A DNA stretch of 64,000 nucleotides from the NCBI RefSeq assembly GCF_000148645.1, contig NC_014541.1:558001-622000 (forward strand), written 5' to 3'. Of the stretch, positions 1 through 12,122 are shown piece by piece. The notes below the pieces were generated by a model that was not told the DNA's origin, ran no database searches, and saw nothing but the letters and a program-made list of their open reading frames with translations. Both the position numbers and the translations under genes were made by a program. The DNA comes from Ferrimonas balearica DSM 9799 (GTDB lineage: Bacteria; Pseudomonadota; Gammaproteobacteria; Enterobacterales; Shewanellaceae). The number at the start of each line of letters is the position of its first letter. The stretch's first letter is position 1.

Positions 1-26
1 TTTGAACAACGGTTTGGGCTGACTCT

Positions 27-1514
27 ATGCGCGCTGATCTGGCTTCATTGCCAACCTCCCTTTACCACGCGGATACCATCCGCGATCTGGAACCCGAGTT
101 GGCCAAGGCGCTCGATATTCCCCTTTATGACGTGATGGAAGCGGCCGGAGCTGCAGCCTGGAACCTGCTGAAACAGCGCTGGGGTGATAACGCCCAGCGA
201 TTGTTGGTGCTGTGCGGGCGTGGCAACAACGGTGGCGATGGCTATGTTTTGGCTCGGCTGGCCAAAGCGGAGGGGCGAGCCGTCACCCTCCTGCAGGCGG
301 ACCCTGAACGTGAACTGTCGGGGGATGCGGCACTGGCGCAGGCCGCCTGGCTGGCGGCGGGAGGCGAGCTGGCACCGCTCAGTGGAGAGTGGCCGGAGGC
401 GGACGTTATTGTCGATGGTTTGCTGGGGACCGGACTGAGTGGCCCGCTGAATGCACCGATGCAACAGGCGATCGAGCGCATCAATGCGCACCCGGGCGCC
501 GTTCTGGCGCTGGACCTGCCCTCCGGACTATCCGGCCAGAGTGGTCAGGCTCTGCCGATTGCCGTGATCGCGGACGTGACCCTGACCTTTGTGGGGGCCA
601 AGCCCGGACTGCTGACCGGTGCCGCACCGGCCTACATCGGTGAACTGCATCTGGCGCCGCTGCAACTGGGGCCGGGACTGGTTGCGCACCCGGCTTCCGT
701 GACCAAATGCTCGCTGAACGATTTCCTGCACTGGCTGGGGCCCCGTCGGGTCGACAGCCACAAGGGGGATCATGGCAAAGTGGTGATTCTTGGGGGGCAG
801 GCTGGCATGGCCGGTGCGGTGAGGCTGGCTGGCGAGGCCGCGCTGCGCTCCGGTGCCGGGCTGGTTGCTGTGGTGTCCTGGCCAGATAATCTGGCTCAGA
901 TCCAGGCCGGGCGGCCGGAGCTGATGACACTGGGCGTCGATGTGGTGGACATGGAGGTGTACGCCAAATTGGGTTGGGCGGGGGCCATCGCCGTGGGGCC
1001 GGGGATGGGCCAGAGTGATTGGGCGCGGCACCTGCTGATCGGCGCGATCCGCAGTGAACGGCCGTTGGTGGTGGACGCGGATGCGCTTAACCTGCTGGCG
1101 CTGGAGCCGCAGCGCCGTGACAACTGGATCCTGACGCCGCACCCCGGTGAGGCGGCGCGTCTGCTGGGACAAAGCACCGAACAGGTGCAGGCGGATCGCT
1201 TTGCTGCTGTGGCTGAACTGCAGCGCCGCTATGGTGGAGTGGTGGTGCTGAAAGGGGCGGGCACCCTTATCCATGACGGTGAGCAATGCTGCCTGGCGCC
1301 GGTGGGGAACCCAGGGCTGGCAACAGGGGGCAGCGGCGATCTGTTATCTGGTATAATCGCCAGCCTTTTGGCGCAGGGGCTGTCACCAATGGCGGCCGCC
1401 TGTTGCGGGGTATGCGTCCACGGCGAAGCGGCAGATGCCGCCGCCATCGATGGCCAGCGCGGTATGCTGGCGTCGGATCTGCTCCCCCATATCCGACAAC
1501 TGGTCAATCCATAG
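27..1514 (+). CDS. nnr: Bifunctional NAD(P)H-hydrate epimerase / dehydratase
   Basis: Repairs NADHX and NADPHX, the hydrated damaged forms of NAD(P)H. The N-terminal YjeF_N half epimerises the R and S forms; the C-terminal ribokinase-like half removes water using ADP. The N-terminal half shows GRGNNGGDG at residues 64-72. The C-terminal half starts near residue 225 ([14 protein letters not shown]) and ends with the catalytic loop GGSGD, Asp about residue 438. At 495 aa it is full length for the fused bacterial form. The ATG at 27 fits the family N-terminus although the Shine-Dalgarno is poor; only 26 bases precede it in the window. It leads the nnr-tsaE-amiB-mutL-miaA-hfq-hflX run, a conserved gammaproteobacterial order. 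Confidence 0.95.
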   Translation: MRADLASLPTSLYHADTIRDLEPELAKALDIPLYDVMEAAGAAAWNLLKQRWGDNAQRLLVLCGRGNNGGDGYVLARLAKAEGRAVTLLQADPERELSGDAALAQAAWLAAGGELAPLSGEWPEADVIVDGLLGTGLSGPLNAPMQQAIERINAHPGAVLALDLPSGLSGQSGQALPIAVIADVTLTFVGAKPGLLTGAAPAYIGELHLAPLQLGPGLVAHPASVTKCSLNDFLHWLGPRRVDSHKGDHGKVVILGGQAGMAGAVRLAGEAALRSGAGLVAVVSWPDNLAQIQAGRPELMTLGVDVVDMEVYAKLGWAGAIAVGPGMGQSDWARHLLIGAIRSERPLVVDADALNLLALEPQRRDNWILTPHPGEAARLLGQSTEQVQADRFAAVAELQRRYGGVVVLKGAGTLIHDGEQCCLAPVGNPGLATGGSGDLLSGIIASLLAQGLSPMAAACCGVCVHGEAADAAAIDGQRGMLASDLLPHIRQLVNP

Positions 1515-1521
1515 AGGTGCT

Positions 1522-1986
1522 ATGACATCCCTTCAACGTGTGCTGGCAGCGGAAGCCGACACCCTGGCGCTGGGCCGTGAGCTGGCCGAGCGCGTTAGTG
1601 CCCCCTTTGTTATCCACCTGCACGGTGATCTGGGTGCAGGCAAAACCACCCTGACCCGCGGCCTGGTGCAGGCGATGGGCCATCAAGGTGCGGTTAAGAG
1701 TCCAACCTATACGCTGGTTGAGCCCTATGAACTGGGCTCAATTCAGCTGTATCACTTCGATCTTTACCGCCTCGCCGATCCCGAAGAACTTGAATTTATG
1801 GGGATCCGTGATTATTTTGCCGACAATACCCTGGCATTAGTTGAGTGGCCCAGCAAAGGCCATGGGGTGTTGCCAGAACCGGACTTAAGCATTGAACTGG
1901 CGTATCTGAATGAGGGACGGCGAGTCACCATGACCGCCCACAGCGAGCGCGGTAATGCGCTGCTGGCACAACTGCGAGAAGAATGA
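1522..1986 (+). CDS. tsaE: tRNA threonylcarbamoyladenosine biosynthesis ATPase TsaE
   Basis: Cytoplasmic P-loop ATPase that works with TsaB and TsaD to make t6A37 on ANN-decoding tRNAs. The Walker A loop GDLGAGKTT lies at residues 35-43, followed by the family signature [10 protein letters not shown]. At 154 aa it is normal length. The ATG at 1522 is chosen over upstream in-frame codons because it sits just after the nnr stop behind AGAGGTGCT. The stop overlaps the amiB start by four bases (ATGA), implying translational coupling. Confidence 0.95.
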   Translation: MTSLQRVLAAEADTLALGRELAERVSAPFVIHLHGDLGAGKTTLTRGLVQAMGHQGAVKSPTYTLVEPYELGSIQLYHFDLYRLADPEELEFMGIRDYFADNTLALVEWPSKGHGVLPEPDLSIELAYLNEGRRVTMTAHSERGNALLAQLREE

Positions 1987-3284
1987 AAAACCTATCCTGG
2001 ATGAAAACCTGGGTGTTGGGCCTGCTCCTCACCCTGGTGGCGGGGCCAGCCTTGGCCAATCAGCTGGAACGGATTCGGATCAGCCACTCCCCGGAGAAAA
2101 CCCGGGTGGTGTTGGATATGTCCGGCAAACCCAGCTTCTCGGCGTTCCGCCTGACCGGGCCTGATCGCCTGGTTGTCGATCTGAAAACCACCAAACTTAA
2201 AGCCAAGCTGACGGCGCTGGAGAAATCCTCGCCGCTGATTCGTCGTATCCGTACCAGCAATCCTCAGGGGGATGGTGATCTGCGCCTGGTGCTGGACTTG
2301 ACCCAATCGGCCAGCCACAAAACCCAGGTACTGGGGGCATCGCCTCAGGGCTATCACCGTTTGGTGCTGGACCTGGTGCCCACCAGTCGCAACCCCTCGA
2401 CCGTGGCGGCGTCGCCCGGCCGTAATGTGGTGATCGGCATTGATGCCGGCCACGGTGGCAAAGATCCCGGCTCCATTGGCCCCTCCGGCACCTATGAGAA
2501 AGACGTGGTGCTGCCGATCGCCCAGAAGCTGAAAGCCAAGATTGACGCCACCCCGGGCTTTGAAGCCTTCCTGGTTCGCGAAGGGGACTACTTCGTCAGC
2601 CTTGATCAGCGTTCCGCTAAGGCGCGCAAGAAGAAGGCGGACCTGCTGGTGTCCATCCATGCGGATGCCTTTACCTCGCCTCAGCCGCGGGGCGCATCGG
2701 TGTGGGTGCTGTCACTGCGTCGGGCCAACTCCGAGATGGGGCGTTGGCTGGAACGGGATGACAAGCTGTCTGAGCTGCGGGGGATCGGTGAAGTGATCTC
2801 GCAATCCAGCCAGGATGACCCGCACCTGCAGCGCACCTTCCTCGATCTGGCGCGGGAAAACTCGATGATGGAGAGCCAGGCGCTGGCCAGCAGCATGTTG
2901 AAGCAGATGGGGCAGGTGACGCGGCTGCACAAATCCAAGCCGCAGTTTGCCTCTCTGGCGGTACTGAAGTCGCCGGACTTCCCGTCACTCTTGGTGGAAA
3001 CCGGCTTTATCTCCAATCCCCACGAAGAGCGTCAGTTGCGTGATCCGGGCCACCAACGCAAGATGGCCAATGCCCTGTCGGTGGCGATTCAGAACCACTT
3101 CCGCAGCAACCCGCCGCGGGATTCGTTGCTGGCTCAACGCCAGACCCACAAGGTGCAGCGGGGCGAATCGTTGTCGGTGATTGCCCGTCGTTATCAGGTC
3201 AGCGTACCGGCGCTTAAGCAAGCTAACCAGCTCAAATCCGATACCGTGCGTATCGGACAGGAGCTGGTGATCCCCACCCTGTAG
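1983..3284 (+). CDS. amiB: N-acetylmuramoyl-L-alanine amidase AmiB
   Basis: Periplasmic zinc amidase that removes stem peptides from peptidoglycan during daughter-cell separation. A signal peptide (hydrophobic residues 10-24, cleavage near ALA|NQ) is followed by an AMIN septal-targeting domain (about 27-135). The amidase_3 domain has zinc ligands in DAGHGG (His157), TYEKD (Glu172) and VSIHADAF, and the catalytic Glu in [10 protein letters not shown]. One LysM peptidoglycan-binding module (about 388-433) ends the protein. AMIN-amidase-LysM is the usual layout in Vibrio/Shewanella AmiB, which is activated by EnvC/NlpD-type partners. It overlaps tsaE by four bases. Confidence 0.95.
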   Translation: MKNLSWMKTWVLGLLLTLVAGPALANQLERIRISHSPEKTRVVLDMSGKPSFSAFRLTGPDRLVVDLKTTKLKAKLTALEKSSPLIRRIRTSNPQGDGDLRLVLDLTQSASHKTQVLGASPQGYHRLVLDLVPTSRNPSTVAASPGRNVVIGIDAGHGGKDPGSIGPSGTYEKDVVLPIAQKLKAKIDATPGFEAFLVREGDYFVSLDQRSAKARKKKADLLVSIHADAFTSPQPRGASVWVLSLRRANSEMGRWLERDDKLSELRGIGEVISQSSQDDPHLQRTFLDLARENSMMESQALASSMLKQMGQVTRLHKSKPQFASLAVLKSPDFPSLLVETGFISNPHEERQLRDPGHQRKMANALSVAIQNHFRSNPPRDSLLAQRQTHKVQRGESLSVIARRYQVSVPALKQANQLKSDTVRIGQELVIPTL

Positions 3285-3292
3285 GAGCCGAT

Positions 3293-5122
3293 ATGGCGAT
3301 TCAAGTATTACCGCCCCAGCTGGCTAACCAGATTGCCGCCGGGGAAGTGGTTGAACGTCCCGCTTCGGTGGTGAAAGAGCTGGTTGAAAACAGTCTTGAT
3401 GCGGGTGCTACCCGCATCGAGGTTGAGATCGATCGGGGGGGCAGCAAGCGCATTCTGATCCGCGATAACGGCCAGGGCATCAACAAAGAGGAGTTGTCAC
3501 TGGCACTGGCCCGTCACGCCACCTCAAAAGTGGCGTCACTGGCGGATCTGGAATCCATCCTCAGCTTTGGCTTTCGTGGTGAGGCACTGGCGTCCATCAG
3601 CTCCGTGTCGCGACTGACCCTCTCCTCCCGCACGGCGGATGGCTCCGAAGCATGGCAGGCCTACGCCGAGGGCCGGGAGATGGCGGTGCGGGTTCAACCC
3701 ACCGCGCACCCGGTCGGCACCACTGTTGAGGTGGTCGACCTGTTCTTTAACACCCCGGCGCGCCGCCGCTTCCTCAAGGCGGACAAGACCGAATTTACCC
3801 ACATCGAAGAGCAGCTGCGACGCATCGCGCTGGCCCGTGAGGGGATCCACTTTATCCTCCGTCACAACGGCAAAGTCGTGCGTCAGTACCGTCCGGCCAG
3901 TAATGAGCGTCAGCGGGAACAGCGGCTGGCCGCGATCTGCGGCAGCGCCTTTACCGAGCGTGCGTTCGGCCTGACCAGTGCCACCGACGATCTGGCCCTG
4001 CGCGGCTATCTGGCGCTGGACGACGAACGGGCCCGGGTCTCGGACATCCAATACTTCTACGTGAATGGCCGGGTGGTGCGCGACCGCCTGGTCAGCCACG
4101 CCGTGCGTCAGGCGATGGAGGAAGCGGGATTGCCCGGTCAGGCCGGCTTTGTGCTGTACCTCAGCCTTGATCCGCACGAGGTGGACGTGAACGTGCACCC
4201 GGCCAAGCATGAGGTGCGGTTCCATCAGGCCCGCTACGTCCACGACTTTATCTTGCAGGCACTGCAGCAGGGCCTGGCCCAGCGGCAACAGCCCGCGCTG
4301 ACGCCACAGCATCAGGTGCAGGAGCGCCCAGCCACGCCCTACCGGGAGGGCGAGGGCCCCTATCCGCTGACCCCGACTGAAGGCCTTGATAGCGCGCGCC
4401 ATGACAGTGACAGTCGACCGTCCTCTTCGGGCGCTGGCGGCGGATACAGCGGCGGTGGCTACGCTGGCGCTGGGCGCGGCGGTCAGGCGGCGTATCAACC
4501 GCCGCCATTGCGGCCCAGCCAGTCGCCGACCCGCAGTGCGGTAGACAACTATGCCCATCTGATGCAGACTCCCGCCCCCGCTGAAGCGCCGGCCACTGAC
4601 CGCTGGCGCTGGCTCAGTGCACTGGATGAACAGCATGGGTTGGTTCAGAAACAGCAACAGCTTCGGCTGGTTCGGTTGCCGGACCTGGGCCGGGCGTTGA
4701 TGAAGCGTGATTTGAGTGAACGGTTAGCCCAGGGCTTAGTGGGGCAACCGCTGCTGTTGCCGGTCAGTGTGCCGGTCGATGTGAACTGGGTCACGATACT
4801 GGAGGCTCAGGATGAACTGTTGCGCCGTTTGGGCACCCAACTGGTGGTTCAGGGCGAGCGATTGGTGATCCGTACGGTGCCCGCGGTACTGCGCCGCGCG
4901 GACCTGGCCAAAGCGATCCCCGAACTGCTGCAGTGGCTGGAAGCGGAAACCCCCGCTTATCCGGCCCTGGCCAATTGGTTGGCGGGGCAGGCCAAAGAAT
5001 TTGCTGATGGCGCCCTGTTGTGGCGTCAGTGGCAGGGGCTGGAAAGTGGCGACGCCGAGAGCCTGCTGGAGCAGGTCAGTGTGGTGTTGCCCTGGCAAAC
5101 GATTTTGGAGTCTGAAGCATGA
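3293..5122 (+). CDS. mutL: DNA mismatch repair protein MutL
   Basis: GHKL-ATPase mismatch-repair mediator that links MutS mismatch recognition to MutH/UvrD. The N-terminal ATPase has the motifs [19 protein letters not shown] and [10 protein letters not shown], then the transducer domain with [15 protein letters not shown] long Pro/Ser/Gly-rich linker (roughly residues 340-420, including a run of GGGYSGGGY) separates this from the C-terminal dimerisation domain. No metal-binding endonuclease motif (DQHAxxER) is visible, as expected for a methyl-directed enterobacterial-type MutL. At 609 aa it matches the E. coli protein in size. The start lies eight bases after the amiB stop with GGAG upstream, and its stop overlaps miaA by four bases. 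Confidence 0.96.
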   Translation: MAIQVLPPQLANQIAAGEVVERPASVVKELVENSLDAGATRIEVEIDRGGSKRILIRDNGQGINKEELSLALARHATSKVASLADLESILSFGFRGEALASISSVSRLTLSSRTADGSEAWQAYAEGREMAVRVQPTAHPVGTTVEVVDLFFNTPARRRFLKADKTEFTHIEEQLRRIALAREGIHFILRHNGKVVRQYRPASNERQREQRLAAICGSAFTERAFGLTSATDDLALRGYLALDDERARVSDIQYFYVNGRVVRDRLVSHAVRQAMEEAGLPGQAGFVLYLSLDPHEVDVNVHPAKHEVRFHQARYVHDFILQALQQGLAQRQQPALTPQHQVQERPATPYREGEGPYPLTPTEGLDSARHDSDSRPSSSGAGGGYSGGGYAGAGRGGQAAYQPPPLRPSQSPTRSAVDNYAHLMQTPAPAEAPATDRWRWLSALDEQHGLVQKQQQLRLVRLPDLGRALMKRDLSERLAQGLVGQPLLLPVSVPVDVNWVTILEAQDELLRRLGTQLVVQGERLVIRTVPAVLRRADLAKAIPELLQWLEAETPAYPALANWLAGQAKEFADGALLWRQWQGLESGDAESLLEQVSVVLPWQTILESEA

Positions 5123-6066
5123 CCGATACGCGCCCGTTGGCAATCTGCCTGATGGGACCCACCGCCTCCGGCAAAACCGATCTGGCGATCGCCCTGCGGC
5201 AACGCCTGCCGGTGGAGCTGATCAGTGTCGACTCGGCACTGATCTACCGCGGTATGGATATCGGCACCGCCAAACCCACCGCAGATGAGTTGGAGGCGGC
5301 CCCGCATCGACTGATCGACATCAAAGATCCCGCTGAAAGCTATTCAGCGGCGGATTTTGCTGCGGATGCCCTGCGGGAGATGGAAGCGATCCACGCCAGT
5401 GGCCGCATTCCCCTGTTGGTGGGCGGAACAATGCTCTATTTCAAGGCGTTACTGGAGGGCTTGTCACCGCTGCCCAGTGCGGATCCTAAGATTCGTGCGG
5501 AAATTGAGCAGCAGGCGGCGGAGCGGGGCTGGCAGGCTCTGCATGATGAGCTGGCGCAGATCGATCCAGAGTCGGCTGCCCGGATCCATCCCAACGATCC
5601 CCAGCGATTGTCGCGAGCCCTTGAAGTCTATAGAATAAGCGGCGAGACTCTGACCACCTTAACGCAACAGAAGCGTCCCCCTTTGCCGTTTCGCACGGCG
5701 CAATTCGCCATCGTTCCCGATCAAAGAGATCGTCTGCACCAGCGGATTGAAAAGCGCTTTCTGTCGATGTTGGATCAGGGCTTTGAAGCGGAAGTCCGTG
5801 CCCTTTATGAGCGCGGCGATCTTCACCCCGGTTTACCCTCTATCCGTTGCGTAGGTTATCGCCAGATGTGGGCATATCTGGATGGGGAGATCAGCCATCA
5901 GGAGATGGTGGCCAAGGGGGTCGCAGCGACCCGTCAATTGGCCAAAAGACAGATCACCTGGTTGCGAGGATGGGAAGGCCTGCACTGGCTCAGCTCCGAG
6001 CACGATGATAATGTAGGCGAAGTGTTACAAAAGTTAGCCTTGGACTTCGGTTTGGGCTATAAGTAA
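5119..6066 (+). CDS. miaA: tRNA dimethylallyltransferase MiaA
   Basis: Transfers the dimethylallyl group to A37 of tRNAs reading UNN codons, the first step to ms2i6A. The P-loop [14 protein letters not shown] lies near residue 12 and is followed by [19 protein letters not shown], the substrate-binding signature. RCVGYRQMW and the C-terminal KRQITWLR motif are also present. Length 315 aa is typical. It overlaps mutL by ATGA and precedes hfq, the classic mutL-miaA-hfq-hflX superoperon. Confidence 0.96.
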   Translation: MTDTRPLAICLMGPTASGKTDLAIALRQRLPVELISVDSALIYRGMDIGTAKPTADELEAAPHRLIDIKDPAESYSAADFAADALREMEAIHASGRIPLLVGGTMLYFKALLEGLSPLPSADPKIRAEIEQQAAERGWQALHDELAQIDPESAARIHPNDPQRLSRALEVYRISGETLTTLTQQKRPPLPFRTAQFAIVPDQRDRLHQRIEKRFLSMLDQGFEAEVRALYERGDLHPGLPSIRCVGYRQMWAYLDGEISHQEMVAKGVAATRQLAKRQITWLRGWEGLHWLSSEHDDNVGEVLQKLALDFGLGYK

Positions 6067-6114
6067 CTGGCGCGCATGGGTGTTGCACGCAGCTATCACT
6101 TCGTTGAAAAGTAA

Positions 6115-6432
<318 letters not shown>

Positions 6433-6455
6433 TCGCCTGTCAGGAGTAAGTTTGC

Positions 6456-7742
6456 TTGTTTGAGCGGTATGAAGCAGGCGAACGCGCAATTCTCGTCCAC
6501 ATCGACTTTTCAGCCGAAGGTGAGCGAGAAGACCTGGAGGAGCTCAAGCTACTGGTGAGCTCCGCCGGGGTAACGTCCTGTGGCATTGTCACAGGACGGC
6601 GTTCCAGTCCCCACCCCAAATATTTCTGTGGCACCGGAAAAGCGGAAGAGATTGCCGCTGTCGTCCAGGCCGAGCAGGCCGAAGTGGTGATTTTCAACCA
6701 CCCTCTCAGCCCCGCCCAAGAGCGTAACCTGGAACGGATCTGCCACTGTCGCGTGCTTGATCGCACCGGCCTCATCCTCGATATCTTTGCCCAGCGCGCC
6801 CGCACCCATGAGGGGAAACTGCAGGTTGAGCTGGCCCAGCTGCGTCACCTTTCCACCCGTTTGATCCGAGGCTGGACTCACCTTGAGCGCCAGAAAGGCG
6901 GTATCGGCCTGCGTGGACCCGGTGAAACCCAGCTGGAGACCGACCGTCGTCTGCTGCGGGAGCGGATCAAAGCGATCCTGCGCCGCCTTGACCGGGTGGC
7001 TCGTCAGCGTGAGCAGGGCCGTCGGGCCCGGCAGCGGCGTGAAGTGCCGACCGTATCCCTGGTGGGGTACACCAACGCCGGTAAGTCGACGCTGTTTAAC
7101 CGCATTACCGATTCCGGTGTGTACGCCGCGGATCAATTGTTCGCAACCCTGGACCCGACCCTGCGCCGCATCGAAGTGGCGGATGTCGGACCGGTGGTGC
7201 TGGCGGATACCGTGGGCTTTATCCGTCACCTGCCACACGATCTGGTGGCCGCGTTTAAGGGCACCCTGACCGAAACCCGGGAGGCGGACCTGCTGCTCCA
7301 CGTTATTGATGCGGCCGATGAGCGCGCCGTGGAGAACGTTGAAGCGGTGAATGAGGTGCTGGCGGAGATCGAAGCGGATGAAGTGCCCAGCCTGTTGGTC
7401 TACAACAAGCTGGACCTGCTGGAAGAGGCTGAGGCGCGCATTGATCGAAATGATGAAGGCGAACCGATCCGAGTCTGGCTTAGCGCCCGTAATGATGTGG
7501 GTATCGACTTGTTGTTCGAGGCGTTATCGGAACGGCTTGGCAACACCATGGTCGAACTCACCGTCAGCCTGCCGCCCAGTGAGGGAAGATGGCTGTCACG
7601 ATGCTATGAATTGAATGCGGTACTGGCGACAGAATACGACGACCAGGGCCACACTCAGGTTCAGTTAAGGCTGCCTGAGCGAGACTGGCAGCGTTTGTTG
7701 AAAGCGTCCGAGGGGAAGTTGTCTGACTTTATCCTCAAGTAA
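6456..7742 (+). CDS. hflX: GTPase HflX (ribosome rescue/splitting)
   Basis: Ribosome-associated GTPase that splits stalled 70S ribosomes under heat or antibiotic stress. It has an N-terminal HflX domain, a central coiled-coil linker, and a G domain with P-loop VGYTNAGKSTLFN near residue 205, DTVGF (G3) and NKLD (G4). The start is TTG at 6456: AGGAG lies nine bases upstream, and the following LFERYEAGER matches the family N-terminus, whereas no ATG fits. Length 428 aa is normal. It lies 23 bp downstream of hfq and upstream of hflKC. Confidence 0.95.
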   Translation: MFERYEAGERAILVHIDFSAEGEREDLEELKLLVSSAGVTSCGIVTGRRSSPHPKYFCGTGKAEEIAAVVQAEQAEVVIFNHPLSPAQERNLERICHCRVLDRTGLILDIFAQRARTHEGKLQVELAQLRHLSTRLIRGWTHLERQKGGIGLRGPGETQLETDRRLLRERIKAILRRLDRVARQREQGRRARQRREVPTVSLVGYTNAGKSTLFNRITDSGVYAADQLFATLDPTLRRIEVADVGPVVLADTVGFIRHLPHDLVAAFKGTLTETREADLLLHVIDAADERAVENVEAVNEVLAEIEADEVPSLLVYNKLDLLEEAEARIDRNDEGEPIRVWLSARNDVGIDLLFEALSERLGNTMVELTVSLPPSEGRWLSRCYELNAVLATEYDDQGHTQVQLRLPERDWQRLLKASEGKLSDFILK

Positions 7743-7795
7743 TTGGCTGATAAATTAGCTAGAGTTACCGAATCCCATCAAATGGAGCAGTGTTA

Positions 7796-8911
7796 ATGGC
7801 TTGGAATGAGCCTGGCAATCAAGGCAAAGACCCCTGGGGCAACCGAGGCGGTAAAGACCAGGGTCCGCCGGATCTGGATGAGGTCTTCCGCAAAATTTCC
7901 TCCCGCTTCGGCGGCGGCAACCAGTTCAGTGGTCTGGGTGCGGGGCTTGTCCTGCTCGGCCTGGTTCTGATCTGGGCCTTCTCTGGCTTCTACAAGATCG
8001 AGGAAGCGGAGCGTGGCGTGAAGCTGCGTTTCGGCCAATTCCACGAGCTGGTGGAGCCGGGCCTGAAGTGGAAACCCACCTTCGTTGACACCGTTTATCC
8101 GGTCAACATCCAGCGAGTTAACCGCCTGACTGCGTCCGGCATGATGCTCACTCAGGATGAGAACGTGGTACGCGTTGAGATGGAAGTGCAGTACCGCATC
8201 TCCGACCCGCGTAAGTACCTGTACTCCGTGACCAGCCCGGATCAGTCCCTGAGCGAAGCGATGGACAGCGCCCTGCGCTACGTGATCGGCCACACCACCA
8301 TGGATAACATCCTGACCGTGGGCCGTGACAAAGTCCGTCGTGATACCTGGGATGAACTGGAAGGCATCATCGAGTCCTACGACATGGGTCTGGTGGTGGT
8401 TGACGTGGCGTTCAAGGAAGCCCGCCCGCCGGAAGAGGTGAAACCCGCCTTCGATGACGCCATCGCGGCTCAGGAAGATGAAGAACGTTACGTTCAGGAA
8501 GCCACCGCATACTCCCGTCAGGTTGAACCGCAGGCTCGTGGTCAGGCTGAGCGTATGCTGCAGGAAGCCGACGCTTACAAGCGTCGCGTGGTTCTGGAAG
8601 CGGAAGGTGAAGTGGCACGCTTTGCCCAGTTGCTGCCTCAGTACGAAGCGGCGCCGGACGTGACCCGCGAGCGTCTCTACCTGGAGACGATGGAACAGGT
8701 GTTCAGCAAGACCACCAAGGTGATGGTGGATAACGACGGTGGCTCCATGTTCTACCTGCCGCTGGATAAGATCATTCAGAACCAATCTGGCTCTGCTGTG
8801 CAGCAGCCCAAGATGGCTGAACCGACTCCGTCCCAGACCCGTCCTGTCCGCAACGACTTTGATGAGAGTCGTAGCAGCCGCACCGACCGCACTCGTCAGG
8901 GGAGAAACTGA
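7796..8911 (+). CDS. hflK: FtsH protease modulator HflK
   Basis: SPFH-family inner-membrane protein that forms the cage-like HflKC complex around FtsH. The first about 45 residues are Gly/Pro/Asn-rich and cytoplasmic; one transmembrane helix follows (about residues 45-65, GLVLLGLVLIWAFSGFY), then a periplasmic SPFH/band 7 domain and a long coiled coil. The C-terminal tail is Gln/Ser/Thr/Arg-rich. The start at 7796 gives MAWNEPGNQG, the conserved HflK N-terminus, with GGAG eight bases upstream; a GTG six bases earlier is less likely. Two bases separate it from hflC. Confidence 0.95.
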   Translation: MAWNEPGNQGKDPWGNRGGKDQGPPDLDEVFRKISSRFGGGNQFSGLGAGLVLLGLVLIWAFSGFYKIEEAERGVKLRFGQFHELVEPGLKWKPTFVDTVYPVNIQRVNRLTASGMMLTQDENVVRVEMEVQYRISDPRKYLYSVTSPDQSLSEAMDSALRYVIGHTTMDNILTVGRDKVRRDTWDELEGIIESYDMGLVVVDVAFKEARPPEEVKPAFDDAIAAQEDEERYVQEATAYSRQVEPQARGQAERMLQEADAYKRRVVLEAEGEVARFAQLLPQYEAAPDVTRERLYLETMEQVFSKTTKVMVDNDGGSMFYLPLDKIIQNQSGSAVQQPKMAEPTPSQTRPVRNDFDESRSSRTDRTRQGRN

Positions 8912-8913
8912 TT

Positions 8914-9789
8914 ATGCGTCCTGTTAGTTTGATCCTGTTGGTGGCAGTGCTGTTCGCCGGCTTCTCCTCACTGTTTGTGGTGGAAGAGGGTGAGCGCGCC
9001 ATCGTGAAACGCTTCGGTGTGATCCAGAAGAACAGCGAAGGTGAGACTCAGGTGTATGAACCGGGTCTGCGTTTCAAGGTGCCGCTGCTCGACCAGGTGT
9101 TCACTCTGAACGCCCGTATCCTGACTCTGGATGCGGAAGCGGACCGCTTCGTAACCTCCGAGCAGAAAGACCTGATGGTGGATTCCTACGTGAAGTGGCG
9201 AATCACCGACTTTGGTCAGTTCTACCTGGCCACCCAGGGCAACCAGCTGCTGGCTGAGTCGCTGCTGCAGAGTAAGATCAACAACGGCCTGCGCTCCGAG
9301 TTCGGTAGCCGCACCATCCGTGAGATCGTCTCTGGCAGCCGTGACGAGCTGCAACAGGAAGCGCTGCGCGCCACCCGTACTGATGCCGCTGAACTGGGCA
9401 TCGAAGTGGTGGACGTTCGGGTGAAGCAGATCAACCTGCCCCGCGAAGTGAGTGAGTTCATCTACGACCGTATGCGCGCCCAGCGTGAAGCGGTGGCTCG
9501 TGCGCACCGTTCCGAAGGTCAGGAGAAGGCGGAAGTGATCCGCGCCGGTGCGGATGCCCGTGCCACCGTAATCCTGGCGGAAGCGGAGCGTAAGTCCCGT
9601 ACCCTGCGCGGTGAAGGTGACGGTGCCGCGGCCAAGATCTACGCGGACACCTACGGCCAGAACCCTGAGTTCTATGCTCTGCTGCGCAGCCTGGATGCCT
9701 ACAAGGCCTCCTTCCGCAGCAAGGACGACGTACTGGTGATCTCACCGGATTCCGAGTTCTTCCAGTTTATGAACAGCAAGGTGCGCTGA
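8914..9789 (+). CDS. hflC: FtsH protease modulator HflC
   Basis: Partner of HflK in the HflKC-FtsH complex of the inner membrane. An N-terminal signal-anchor helix (about residues 5-24) precedes the SPFH domain, with VEEGERAIVKRFG, and a coiled-coil stretch rich in Ala/Glu/Arg. The C-terminal VLVISPDSEFFQFM is typical of the family. Length 291 aa is normal. It ends the operon and is followed by a rho-independent terminator. Confidence 0.95.
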   Translation: MRPVSLILLVAVLFAGFSSLFVVEEGERAIVKRFGVIQKNSEGETQVYEPGLRFKVPLLDQVFTLNARILTLDAEADRFVTSEQKDLMVDSYVKWRITDFGQFYLATQGNQLLAESLLQSKINNGLRSEFGSRTIREIVSGSRDELQQEALRATRTDAAELGIEVVDVRVKQINLPREVSEFIYDRMRAQREAVARAHRSEGQEKAEVIRAGADARATVILAEAERKSRTLRGEGDGAAAKIYADTYGQNPEFYALLRSLDAYKASFRSKDDVLVISPDSEFFQFMNSKVR

Positions 9790-9807
9790 GGCGACAATCT
9801 GTCCAAG

Positions 9808-9833
9808 GGCCCGGTGTTGACCGGGCCTTTTTT
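9808..9833 (+). terminator. Rho-independent terminator after hflC
   Basis: Seven-bp stem GGCCCGG / CCGGGCC with a six-base loop, followed by six T residues. Confidence 0.85.
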
Positions 9834-9849
9834 ATGGGAGTAAAAGAAC

Positions 9850-10032
9850 GTGAGTTGGATGTGGCTGATCGGTGGCGTGATGCTGATTGAAGGGCTGGGG
9901 CCGTTGTTGTTCCCCCGTCAGTGGCAGGCCATGATGCGCGAGTTGGCGGGCCAGGATACCGCGGTATTACGGCGTATTGGCGGTGCATTGGTGACGGCGG
10001 GCGCGGTGCTGCTTTACATTTTTTCCGCCTAG
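9850..10032 (+). CDS. DUF2065 (YjeT-type) small membrane protein
   Basis: Sixty-residue protein predicted to have two transmembrane helices (about 4-20 and 40-58) around a basic cytoplasmic loop (FPRQWQAMMREL). It matches the YjeT/DUF2065 family, which sits between hflC and purA in many gammaproteobacteria. The function is unknown. The start is GTG at 9850 with GGAG ten bases upstream. It lies just after the hflC terminator, so it is either expressed by read-through or from its own weak promoter. Confidence 0.85.
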   Translation: MSWMWLIGGVMLIEGLGPLLFPRQWQAMMRELAGQDTAVLRRIGGALVTAGAVLLYIFSA

Positions 10033-10056
10033 GCGGTGTTTTGACCACACCTGTTC

Positions 10057-11391
<1,335 letters not shown>

Positions 11392-11400
11392 GGGTTGAAA

Positions 11401-11420
11401 ACGGGGCCTGCGGGCCCCGT
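11401..11420. terminator. GC-rich hairpin downstream of purA, possible weak terminator
   Basis: Perfect 8-bp stem ACGGGGCC / GGCCCCGT with a TGCG loop. The plus-strand tail is TTAAAG, not a real T-run, so termination of purA would be partial; motX may be read through. Confidence 0.4.
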
Positions 11421-11454
11421 TAAAGTATCTTCTGGCCGTGTCGATAACCTGATC

Positions 11455-12072
11455 ATGAAACGGACTCTACTGACTTTGCTGATGCTGATGGCCCCGGGCG
11501 CCCTGGCACAAGAGATGCGGGCGGTGGAGCTGTACGGCCAGGACGAACTGCTGAGCATGATTCGCGCCAATACCCACCTGATGCGGGTGAAGCGTGACGA
11601 CTGCCAGTTGGTTCAGGATATCCAGGCCCGAGCCGATGTCCTCAAGCTGCCGGCCTACCAGTTTCTCTGGGCCGATATGAAGCTGTACGGGGTGTGCGTT
11701 GAGAAGGACGTGCAAACCGGTTTTGATTACCTGCGACTGGCCGCCGATCAGGGGCTGCCGGACGCACTCGAGCAGTTAGGGCGCTACTATCTCGAAGGGC
11801 GCTTTGTGGTTACTGACGAGGCCATTGGCCTGCGTCTGACCCGGATGGCCGCCTCCCTTGAGCACCACCGGGCCCTACTGACCCTCGCCCGCTACTATGC
11901 GGATGGCGAGGGCAGTCCACTCGATTATCCCGAAGTGTATCGCTGGCTCCACCGTGCTGTGTTTGAGACGGAAGCGGAACGTCGGGAAGCCGAACAGTTG
12001 AAAAATCGCCTGGCCCAACAGCTGCCGCCCAGTGTGCGCGAGCAGACCCGCCAGGCCGCCCTGGGTCGCTAA
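11455..12072 (+). CDS. motX: Sodium-driven flagellar motor protein MotX
   Basis: Periplasmic T-ring component of Na+-driven polar flagellar motors, where MotX and MotY recruit the PomA/PomB stator. The signal peptide ends at GALAQ (about residue 18). Two Sel1-like helical repeats follow (GFDYLRLAADQGLPDA and ARYYADGEGSPLD) plus the paired cysteines typical of MotX (DDCQL and YGVCV). The assignment rests on this pattern and on the purA-motX-rnr order known from Vibrio. The start at 11455 is chosen over an upstream in-frame codon at 11395 because it begins the signal peptide and lies outside the hairpin. No other flagellar gene is in the window. A generic Sel1-repeat protein is the alternative. 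Confidence 0.8.
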   Translation: MKRTLLTLLMLMAPGALAQEMRAVELYGQDELLSMIRANTHLMRVKRDDCQLVQDIQARADVLKLPAYQFLWADMKLYGVCVEKDVQTGFDYLRLAADQGLPDALEQLGRYYLEGRFVVTDEAIGLRLTRMAASLEHHRALLTLARYYADGEGSPLDYPEVYRWLHRAVFETEAERREAEQLKNRLAQQLPPSVREQTRQAALGR

Positions 12073-12122
12073 ACGACCATTAGGGTTATACTTTCACCCA
12101 CTTTCCAATCATTGGCAGTCAA

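Noticed and set aside
9820-9849. Promoter for the DUF2065 gene inside the hflC terminator
   Set aside because: No usable -35/-10 pair is visible in the 16 bases after the T-run.
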